From Epinephelus fuscoguttatus (Eukaryota; Chordata; Actinopteri; Perciformes; Serranidae): a stretch of DNA of 64,000 nucleotides. The translations under genes were made by a program, and so were the position numbers. Under the pieces are notes generated by a model. That model saw nothing but the letters and a program-made list of their open reading frames with translations, was not told the origin of the DNA and ran no database searches. The first letter of the stretch is position 1; each line of letters opens with the position of its first letter. Shown piece by piece: positions 48,501-60,500 of the stretch. The stretch spans positions 43,302,143 to 43,366,142 of the forward strand of contig NC_064761.1 of the NCBI RefSeq assembly GCF_011397635.1, read 5' to 3'.

Positions 48501-51500
48501 TGTACAATTTAAGTGTGAAAAAAGTAAAGGAGCACCATGTAAGTTTGGGCACCCAAAGACATCTGAGCTCTCAGACAGCTTTTCCCAGGGTCTCGGACCT
48601 TAATGAGCTTGTTAGGGTTCCGGCTTGTTCACAGTCATCGTTAGGAAAGGCCAGGTGATGCTAATTTCAAAGCTTTATAAATAGAGAACTGCCCATTGGT
48701 CCGACCATATTAAACCCATTGTTCCGAAGTCCGTTCCGAAATCATCATGATGCCCTGTGGTTAAGGTCTGGTTAGGTTTAGGCACAAAAACCACTTGGTT
48801 AGGGTCAGGAAAAGATCATGGTGTGGGTTAAAATGAAAAAGAAAGTGACAAACACATAAGCTGTGAGCCTGCTCCGCCTCAAGCCTTTCCCAGCTGACCC
48901 AGAGCCGGTCGCGGCGCACCATCAAGGTAGAAATACGCCCGCCGGGAGCCGTTCAGCACCACAGACAGTCGGACTAATGGGATGTCGGACCAATGACATG
49001 GACCCTATAAATACCCTGACTCCTGAAACCTTGTCAAAGACATTTAGCAGCCATAGGCTCCTCTGAACAGCTGCCTAGCACTCTGAAAACTAAAAGACCT
49101 GATGAAGACTAGAAGAAGATAACAAAGTGTTTTCAGGGAGCTGTTTCCTCAGTTGGTCATGTCAGTAAGAAATGTCGGTTAACAGGAACTGTGAAGGTCA
49201 AGCTGAAAGCTTTCTGAGAGAGCTGCATGTAGAATTGACCTATGGCTAAGCCACGCCCCCTCCACTCACTCAGGCAAACTATCAACATTCAGTGCCCGGT
49301 GCTATGGCAGGTGTCACAGTACACGGCATTTCACAGGAGACAACTGATGATTTTTGGGGACATAACGATCAGATGTCATTGAGAAGTAACCAAAAGGGCC
49401 TAAACTACACATTGGAGGGATATATTCATCATTTTATTGTTGAGAAGGTCGATGAAAAGCTTAAATTACAAGCCAAAATTTACAGGTCACAGTGTACGCT
49501 TGTGAACCGCATCTGGTTGCCGTCACCATCAAAGACAACAAGTTAAAGTGCCACTGAAGTTAAGGTTTTTGGCTCAGAATATGAGAAAAGGATAACGGCC
49601 TTTTTACCATCTTTACCAAGAGTGTCTCTCCGTTAGTTTGGTGCTACAGTATTTACACTGAATCATTCAGCATAACGTTTGCCAACCTTTGTTATCTCTG
49701 CCATTACAGATAAGTTAATGAAGCTAAGCTCCAGAAGTTAACGTTAGCTTAACTAGAGCCCTTTGGACAACAGCCAACAATGATGTACCATCACCAAAGT
49801 ACAAAACTAGAACAAAATAGGCTAATGAACTCCCAGCAAACAAGGTGACATGATGAACAACGCAGCTAGGAGCTAACGTTAGGCTAACTTTAGCTAACGT
49901 TAGCTAGAGATGTTAAAGATAACTTTATGTTTCTTTCCAGCAAAGTGACAATATGTTGCCTCAAACACAATGTTGACTTACCTTAGAACAGATGTAGACA
50001 TCATTGTTAATCTTATTCACGTTGAGTTGATGTTGTGGTCTAACGTTACCACACAACTTTATCCAAAGGAGACACTTTTCTCGCTTGAGATGTGGTTTAA
50101 AGTGTAAAAATACACCTGGTCGCCCAGCCTCTCAGGATACCTTGTGTCAGAGTTGCATGTACCCCATGCACACCGTTTGACCATTTTTAAACTTCAAATC
50201 TCAGAAAAAGCTCATAAAACCCAACAAACTGACTTTCTGTAATGCATTTCAATGGACGTCCAGGCAGAGAATGTCCCAGTGTATGGGAATGGCTATACGC
50301 ACTGTGATTGGCTCATTGTGTTTGAGGGCGGGGCTTAGCCATAGGTCAATTGTTAGAAAGGCAAATCAAACCCCTGTTTGACTGCAAAAGACCTGCAGGA
50401 AGATTTCTCAGACTCTGGAGTGGTGGTGCACTGTTCTACTGTGCAGACACACCTGGACAAATATGACCTTCATGGAAGAGTCATCAGAAGAAAACCATTC
50501 CTGTGTCCTCACCACTAAATTCAGCCTCACAAGTTTGCAAAGGCCTCACCATCTACTGTTATACTGTAGTTGCCTGTATTTCTGCCAGCCTCAGCTAGTT
50601 TTACTGCCCTGCTCTCATCCACTAAAATGATAACCAGTTACTCATCGACTGTCTCTCTGATTCCGTGCGAACGCAGCATTATCTTGGCCAACAATATCAT
50701 GTCCCCCAAGCCTAGTGCGAGGTGAGCTAGCAGTAGATGCACGCTTTCTTCTGTTCGGTGATTCGGTTAGCGGTTATAGGTGTGGATGACCGACCATGAT
50801 TGACTCACGTTCTCACCCGTGCTCTGTCACTGTCCCTTCAAGCTTTTTCTTTTGTTCTTTGGTCTGTTCTTTTCATTTCTCTTTGCTAATCCAGCCCCAG
50901 TACCAGCTATCAAAATGTTCTAAAGAAAAGCCCGCTTCTTTTCTTTTTGATTCATTCATTTTCCATAACCACTTATCCCCTTGGGCATCCCGGGGGGCTG
51001 GAGCCTATCCCAGCTGACACTGGGTGAGAGGCAGGGTTCACCCTGGACAGGTCACCAGACTATCACAGGGCTGACACATAGAGACAGACAACCATTCACA
51101 CTCACATTCACACCTACGGACAATTTAGAGTCACCAATTAACCTGCATGTCTTTGGACTGTGGGAGGAAACTGGAGCTTGAGGGGACAATGCTAACCACT
51201 GCACCATAAAATCTAATAATTTTGTAGCTCCCATTATTCTGTCTGGGAAAAACTAATATCACAGTTTTGCCAATGAGCAGGGTCGTAAACATAGTCTCTT
51301 ACAGAAGTGATGGTGATTTGCTGCTCATTGTCCGTCTGCTTTAGTCCCTCCAGATAAACCTGAAAATATTACCTGTGAAACGTCACGGAGCTCAGATTTT
51401 ATAGACTGCTCATGGGAGAGAGGACAGGAAACGTACCTCCCTACGACCTACAACATTTCAGTCTACAGGTATGGTGTTCTTTTTAGGTCAAATTAAACTA

Positions 51501-54500
51501 CTGCCTTGTATCTCTCTTGTACACGCTTATAACAGCAGCAAACCTTATTTAATACATGTTTTATTATCAGAGAAAATGGGACCCAAATACTGTCGGATCA
51601 GATCCAGGATGCTGGAGAAATCACCATACAGCGAGCAGCGATAGACGTAAACACTACCTACCACTTGAATATCACCGCTTACAACCACTTAGGAGCATCA
51701 CGGTCTGATCCATTCGTCCTCTGTGTAAAGTATATAGGTAAGCTCTCACTTCTGTTGCTCTTAAACACACTTTGTGAGGGAGGGTGCATGACCATGACAC
51801 TGTTTTTTAAGATTTCTTTACCTGAATTTTCAAGTATTTTCTGTAGAAATGAGTCATCCTGTGAACAGTCGTGTTGTTCTGTCATCACTGTTTGACTAAT
51901 CTGACCTGGCTATCAGCAAACTGTTTCTCTGTTTCTGTAATATCTTTTTGAAGTGAGCCTCCCACTTTCTCGCTCTGCCCACCTTTGGCAAGTTTTGACA
52001 TCTGTAGCGACAGACTTGGCATCTTTAGTCATTACAGTATTAGGTTTATGTTTTATTTTATAGTTATTTGGGTGTGCTGGGAGTTCACACTGAGTCATCA
52101 CTTTAACTAATGTGCATGCTTCTTATTTGTTCTTTTGTGTTGCAGTGATACCGGAGAGCCCTCGTATTGTGCAGGTAGAATTTGGGAATAACTCAGCGGC
52201 TGTGTTGCAGTGGGAAACAGCTGACTCCTCAGAGCATCTCACATCTGATGTCAGGCTCCGCACAGATAAAGGCTCCTGGGTAAAGTGATGTTATGACACC
52301 CATGGTAGAGGCTGTTTGCAGCATCTGCATTAATCAGGCAGCGTGCAGGAAGAATACTTCACCCATAGAATGATCGTTATCAGTTACTCACCCTGTGTAA
52401 CATTGAATTCTGGAGGAAAACTGTTCTCACATGCCTCCGTTGTGAACGAAGAATCCAAAAACTGAGAAAGTTCTTGATGAGCTGGAGATGTGGGCTGCGT
52501 TTAGAGGAAAGCTGTGCAGTTACAGTTTGTAAACATGCTGAAACTGAAAACTGAAAGTAAATGCCAACCGCAGATTCACTCTCGTTTGGGGTTTGGCTTT
52601 TATACATTTGGGGTTTTTTAGCCCCGTGTCTGTTGCCTGCTGCTTACAGGCTGGCTACTGGTTGCTACTTTTCTGTTTTTAAAACCTAACCTCACCTATG
52701 CACTGTGGAGTACATGCCCACAAACGTTTGAACACAGGAAATAAGAAGGAAAAAAAGGAAATTTCAGACAGAGGGCAGAGTCTTTGCAGAAAAATACACC
52801 ACCATACACCTCTACTGGGTGATAAGTGATGATTGAGAGGGATTACCTCTGTATGAGCTATACAATGTTTTGTTTTTTTAAGAAAATCCTGCAGAGTTTA
52901 TCTTTAACAACAGCAAAACTATATCAAACCATTTGTTATAAAACTCTCACACAACTCATGCAGTATAATCCAAGTCTCATGTATCCCATCGTATGCTCAG
53001 TACTTTCCAAACACGTGCCTTTTTGCTGAAAATTTAACATTTAAAACACCTCTGCATATGAGCAGCATATGGAGCTACATTTGTTTCTTTATTATTCAAT
53101 CAAACAGAGGAGGTTTTGCAATCAAAAAAAGTTTTGAGAGCAAAAGTATCAATATTGCCAGTAAAAAAAAATATTTTTATTAAAAAATGCAAATCCTAAA
53201 GTTTTATTTGCGAGTCATTTCTTTTCATTTGCAAGTCAAAAAGTTTTGTGAGTAAAAAGTTGAACCTGGTGGGCGGGGCCTCAACTGAAAGCTGTAAGAC
53301 ACGTCTCTACTGGCATGACAGCTTGCAAAGCAACATGGGAGTTCTGTAGTTCATGGGGAATTCAGTGCAGGAGCTGTGGCGAAAATCAATGAGCAGGTAT
53401 GTTTATGCATAACTAATAATAAGCAAGAATGTTTTATTTGAACTGGTGCATGTGGATTGCTTTTGTTTAGCCAGGGCAGAACTATTCGACGGCGTAACAG
53501 TCAGTACTGTCGATGCCCCGGGGTGCAGCAGTAATGCCGACTGTCGAGCGTTTCCAGTGGGAGAGAGGGAATCGTGGGTGTAGCCCGCTCTGTATGGAGC
53601 CACGTCAAACCCACCAATAGAAACTCTATTCTCATCCATCAGCGTAGGCCCCGCCCATTAAGTGCAGTTGAACTTGCAAGCAAAATTTTAACTTGCAAGC
53701 AAAGAGGGCTGATCTGCAAGCAAAATGATCACGTTTTTACTTACAAACTTGATTTTTGATTGCAGTTCAAGAAATATGCTCTGAAAACGAAGAAGACACA
53801 AAAATACCTCCACAGTAGCACACCTGGGCAAGCACACATTTGAACTCTGCTCATGCAGTCCATTGAGCCAAATGCACACGCTTGGCTAGGCATGATACTC
53901 GTCTGTTTGTGAAGCAGAAAAAAACACCTGAATCTGTTAACTAAGAGTTGGTCTTAATTGCACTTGGACGACAATAACATATTGGGATTGCAAATGTTTG
54001 CGGTGAGTTTTAGAAGGTTTACTTCTCTCATTCATTTCATTCCAAACTCACTCTGTTTTGGACTCTTTGTTCACCATGGAGAGATTCTTCTGAAGTTTTC
54101 TTCACAAGTTCAGCGTAACGTGGTGAGTAACTGACGTACAGATGATCATTTTGTGGGTGAAGTATTCATTTAATATCTTGCTGTTTTTTAGGAAGTGGGA
54201 GCGGGAACAGAGCTCAGTGGGGGTCTGATACGAGTTGACGGTCTGAGGCCTCTGACTGAATATGAGTTCCAGATGAGAACATGTCACTCACCATCAGGAC
54301 GCACTAACACACCCAGGTTAACCTCCGGCAAAAGATTGTCTTGCAGCAAATGGAGCCCATCCATCAAAGGGACAAGTCCTGGAAAAGGCAAGCCCACCCA
54401 CACTTATTATTTATCACGTCAAGAAGGAAGTCTGAATGTGATGATGTGAGAGTTTTTCATCGCTCATATAAACCCCACAACTTGTGGTTAATCTTATCTG

Positions 54501-57500
54501 CAGGTCCATCTCAGCAGTTGCATGTGTGGAGGATGTTAGACAGCCCGGAGACGAACCAGCAGCCGGAGGTGACTGTTCTGTGGAAGGTAATGTGTCATAG
54601 CTGTTCATTTTATATCATACATTCATACAAATACTCATAATCAAAGGAATAGTTTGTCATTTTGGGAAACATGCTTATTTGTTTTTTAGTAGAGTTAGAT
54701 TATCTAACTCCTGGCAAGAGAGGGTATTTTAAACTGTCAAACTGTTCCTTTAAAACAGTGGTTCGCAACTGGTCCAGCCAGGGGTCCAGATTTCTCCTCA
54801 GTCATTAGTTTGAGGTCCACACAGTTTAATATACTTAGCGTCATACTTGTCCATGTCGTCGAGCTAGTTTGCTGTCTCTGTTAAGTAGTCATGTGTTAGT
54901 CAGTCACTCTACAGCAGGAAACTGCACTTCAAAATAAAACACCTGTGCTGAAAATTCACTGTACTTCAAAATAAAGTGTGTTTTTTTGCAAACTGCGACC
55001 CACTTTTGGACCACAACCCACCAGTTAGGAACCACTGCTTTTAAACATACTCACTGGATGATGTTGAAATGTAAACCTGAAGTGATGGATGAATTTCTCC
55101 CACAGCCTCCACCTCTAGAGGATTACAGTGGAGCGTTACATCAGTACAAGATCTTTCTGGGTAATGACCACAAACAGGAAGTGACCTGTCGTGCTGCTTT
55201 GAGTCAGTTTTCACTTCCACTACCAGCCGAGGTCTGGGCACTGAGCATCAGTGCTGTCACCTCGTATGGGTCGTCTCCACCGGCTGAGGTGCCACTCAGA
55301 CACTCAGGTACGCAAAAATGAGACAGAGATGATAAAAAATGAACAAAACACGTTTAAAGGGAAAGTTTGTCATGAAATTAGAAATGTAGATTTTTCCCTC
55401 TTACCTGTAGTGCTATTTATCAAACAAGATTTTTGGGGGAGAGTTGCAGAGTGTTGCAGATATCGGCTGTAGAGAGGTCTGCCTTCTCTCCGCTATAATG
55501 GAACTAGATGACACTCAGTGTGTGGTGCTCAAAGCGCCAAAAATTACATCTGAAAAACTCAACAGCAATGTCTCTTTCCAGAAATCACGACCTGGTTACT
55601 CAAGATAATCCACAGATCTCGCTGTGAACAGCATCACGTAGGAACTACTTTCTTTCTACTAAACCACACCCACCAACCGTATCAACGTGCAGAAGGAAGC
55701 GTGCATCTACTCATGGACGAGAAGCTCATGGTTGTGACAGAGCAAGGTGTAAGCATTGATGGCGTCCTCCTCGGTTCAGCGGTAACGTCAGCTGGCTCTG
55801 TCATGCTAGCAGTAGATGCACACTTCACTCTGTGTGGTGATTTGGTTGGAAGGTGTAGTTCGGTAACCTGCCTCAGGGAAGATGTCGGAGAAGATTCTCA
55901 GTCATCCACGTCATGGTACTCTGTATCATAGGCAACTGGACTTGCTTGAGTTTCTTGAAGACATTTTGCCTCTCATCCAAGAAGCCTCTTCAGTTCTAAC
56001 TGACTGGTGTGGAGTCGCAGGTTTTAATCTCCGTGTTTGTGTGAGCCCTCACAGAGTGTGAAGGTCGAATGTGAGTCGTTGACCCACCTGGCCATCTTGT
56101 GTGTCGTTAGGGTTAGATGGGTCCAGGTGGGAATTGGTGTTAAGCCGTCTGGGTAGGGATCCCAAGACTGGCACCAGTCAGTTAGAAGTGAAGAAGCCTC
56201 TTAGATGAGAGGCTAAACGTCTTCAAGATACTCAAGCGAGTCCAGTTGCCTACGATCCAGCACTTATGATGTATCACGGAAGTTTTCAGGGAAGCGTGCA
56301 TCTACTGCTCGCTCACCTAGCACAACTGAGCTAGCCTGCATCACAACTTGCCATTAACATTTTGCCGTGTTCTCATTCTGAAGTCGTCATATACCGCAGC
56401 TTTGTCAGTGATTTCAGCATCAGACGCTGACATCACCAGCCACCTTTCACAGTGGTATTGTTGTCACGCAGCCGGACGAAACCTTTTGCGGTGTTATGAT
56501 GTACCTCTGCTCAGCTGGACAGCACCTGTAGTATGATGCCTGCAGTATGCAAACAAAAAACCCTGGACTTTTACCTGGAAGCCCGGTGTTCACTTCCCGT
56601 ATGAAAGTAGAACCAAACGTTTTTTTCTAACCCTAACCATGTGCTCTGTTGACACCCTGGCACCGCATCCCAGAATGTCAGCAGCAGACGCAGGAGGATA
56701 CCTAGCGCATAAAATGTAGACAAGAAAGTTTACTGACAGAGCAGCGATATGTAACGACTTGAGATGAGAATGTGTTGATCATTTACGTCTCATGCTGTCA
56801 CCAACACGAGCCTCTCGTCCATGAGTAGATGCACACTTCCCTCTGGGGTGATTAGGTTTGAGGGCCTAGTTTGGTAGACAGAAAATAGTTCCTACATGAA
56901 ACTTCTCACAACAAGGTCTGTGGATTGTCTTCAGTAACCAGGAGTTCCTTGAGAGCGACACTGATGTTGAGTTTTCAGATGTTTTTTTTTTGAGCAGCAC
57001 AAGCTGAGTACCATCTAGTTGTGTAATATTAGAAAGAAGGCAGACATCTCTGAAGGATGACATCTCCAACACCAAAACAATCTGGACTGATAAACAGCAC
57101 CACAGGTAAGAGGAAAGATGTGTATTTTATCTTTGATTGTTGGGGTGGACTGTCCCTTTAATTTTTAAAGACAAAAACTCTAAAGTGTAATCGTTTCTTG
57201 ATGTCTAACTGTTTAGGTGATTCTGGACCTGTTCTGAGACAGCTGGCTCCTGCTCCTGCTGACAGAGCTGTGTTTGTCTCCTGGTCGTGGCGAGGGAACA
57301 AACACTGGTCGACATCTGGAGACCTGCTGCTGTACTATGTGTTAGAATGGACAAGTGTTCCTGCCGCCGCGCTGCAGTGGAAACAAGTGGCTAAAGATCA
57401 AAACAGCGCTTCCATCACAGGTACAGAACATGGTGCAAGACATGTGAAGTAATTTTTTGGTCCATTTTTTTACACACATGAACTTGAATCACATGAAATA

Positions 57501-60500
57501 TTAAATATGAAGTACATGTGAGGGTGTGGTAGAAACCTATAATGGCTCATATAAAAAACAAAACCCAGAGGACATACAGAAGGTAAAATGTAAAACAACA
57601 AAATCACTGTTCAAAGATTTCACACATAGTAAGTGTAGTTAAAAAAAAAAGGAGACAAAATGTTTAGAAACAGAAATAATTTACATGTTTACAGTATGAA
57701 CAAAAGTTTCTACGATAAGCATCAGATCATTTTTCCAGATCTTACTATATAATGACGAAAACTCTGTGTGTGTGTGTGTGTTCCATGTTTTTCTCCTCAC
57801 TGACTTGGTCAATCCATGTGAAATTTGGCACAGTGGTAGAGGGTCATGGGAGGATGCCAATGAAGCAATATTACATCAATTGGCCAAAGGGGGGCGCTAT
57901 AGCAACCCATTGAAATGTCAAACTTTGAATGGGCATATCTCATGCCCCGTATGTGGTAGAGACATGAAACTTTGCACAGAGATGCCTCTCCTCATGAGGA
58001 ACACATTTGCCTCAAGAACCCATAACTTCCGCTTATATAGATTTTCCACCATTTTGAATTTTTTGAAAAACACTTCAAATGGATCTCTTCCTAGGAAGTT
58101 TGAGCGATCTGCATGAAACTGGGTGAACATAATCTAGGGAGCAATATCTAAAGTTCCCTCTTGGCAAAAGTTGGAAAACTTCCTAAAACTGAGCTTCTAT
58201 AAGGCAATGAATATTGCGGAGGGCGTGGCTCATCACATAAAGGTGTAGAACATCTCAAGGGTTTCACCCATCACCACGCAACTTTGTAGGCATATGACCA
58301 CACATAATCTGAGGGGACCCCTCCATTATTGAGCCCATCAAACAAAATGGGGGCGCTAGAGAGCTCATTTCTTATCTAGGCCTAACCGCCGTTTGCCGTT
58401 AATGCCAGGACAGTTTAAAGCAGGGGTGTCAAACTCATTTTAGTTAATGGACCACATACAGTCCAATTTAATCTCAAGTGGGCCAGAGCAGGAAAACTGT
58501 CGCATAATAACCTGTAAATAACAACACCTCCAAAAGACGCAATATGAAAACACTCAAATCATTTACAAAACAGATGATGAACAGCCTGAGATGCCTAAAA
58601 AAAAGAAAAGAAAAATAAGTCCAGTTTCAACAGTATGTCTCACGATCATGATAAGTATTCATTGATTTTTCAGATAACCGTGTTCTGGTCTGGGTGAAAA
58701 GCCAGTGAGGTCGGTCACTAACTGTTTAACTTGCTCCTAAACCTGACACCTCTGAGCCTTGACGGGTCTATCACTATTTGGTGTGCAGTGGCAGCTGCTG
58801 GTCTTTCAAACAGGGCAAGCTCACTTAAAGTTTACATCATAACATTTGTCATCTTGTAGCGAGGCAGTAACTTATAAAAGGAACATTTAATTGAAGCCGT
58901 TTTTCAAGCACACTCAGGCCGTAGAACCACAGCAACACACACCTCAAAGATTTTCAGATGGGTTTGAAGTCCTGAACTGTACTGTACAAACGGTGAAAAT
59001 GAGCTACATCGCTTATGGAAATAAGGCACTCCAGACGGCACTCTGTCAGAAGACTCCACTCGTAAATATCTGCACAGGACTGAGCTCGAAATGCGAAGCG
59101 CTGTCAGTCACAAAGGGATTCAGCCTTTTAGACAATTCCTCCAATCATCATGCAGACACCGAGCGTCCTCTCCCGCCTACCACTCCATCAGGTCCCAGGG
59201 AAGCTGAGCCTCTCTGGAAGTGACGATTTTGTCGCATTTATCCAATGACCGTCTTGCTTTGCTGCATGAAACAAACCTGCTCAGCGCTGTCTCGTAGGAA
59301 TGCTTGGAGGCTCCGCGTCCACCGTGCTGACATGAGAATGTATGACAGGGAGGTCGCGTTTGAAAACTGGTGATAAACAGCTGACGTTTGAACATCATAG
59401 TCGTGATGTTCAAACGTCGTAGCGCACGTTTAATGCAATGTAAATTCTTATTTTATTATTCAATAGTGCGTATTTGACCGTTTCTTCTATGAAATTTTAG
59501 GGTAAGTTCAGCCTCCCTTGTTGTCTCAGAGCAATCGCCCCTGTTGGTGTGCAAAGTCATCCAGTGGGCCAGACTGGACCCTTTGGCGGACCGGTTCTGG
59601 CCCCCAGGCCATATGTTTAACACCCCTGGTTCAGAGTGTGAATGAAAGGGGACATGCAGCAAAGGGCCTCAAGCTGGAACTGTGGCCACTGCGCCAAGGA
59701 TACTGCCTTTGTTCACAGGGCACCCAATTTACCCCCTGACCTACTGGGCACCCCGACTAGTGGGCATTCCCAAGTCTCTTTCTGTGCACAGACAATGACA
59801 CATAGGAATCCATTAAGTGTGCATTTTAATTCCATAAAATAACTAAAATAAACTGATCAAAGCTGACTGAAAACTGAGGAAGATGAAGATTCTCAGCCCC
59901 ACTTGTGAGTTATAAAAAAAAAACCTGTGTAAATCTGCAAACTTCAGTTTTGTTTTACAGACAAATGTACAAGTTTGAAGGATGTTAATGTCAAAAAATA
60001 GTCAACAGCTGCATTTTTAAAAGAGGTGCACTTGGTTTATAGTGACAGTTTTGGGAAAAGTTGCTACTCTAATGAACTTTTCTGTTGTGATAAAGACACA
60101 GAGGCTTCAACTGTGATGAAGCAGCGGCCTCTTGTGGAGAGTTGGTGTATTACACTAGTTTCTTCTAGTTTTTGTTATTATTATTTTAATAACTTTAGGA
60201 TTTAAAATTTCTACTCTTAATACAGCTGAGGCCAACGTTCATCATCATAGGCTGAGTGTTTGTTAGAGGTAGTGGAGCTCACGGTGAGAGTGTTTGTTGT
60301 TTCAGGTCTGACTGCAGGTGTGAGGTACAACATCTGTCTGTACGCTGTGACCAGCAGAGGTGTCAGTGCTCCATCATCCAGGCTCGTCTACTCTGAAGAG
60401 AAGAGTGAGATTCACAGATGCCACATGTCCCAACAGCTGCTTATTCCTTCCATTTTAATTCAAAGTTGATTGTTTTTTCAACGTGTTGCAGATGTAGCAT

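Noticed and set aside
57766..58116. 116-codon frame, also seen at 4008-4280, 28121-28495 and 30533-31036
   Set aside because: It is the R1 repeat read through its CA/GT run; the frames are not conserved as protein and differ by indels.
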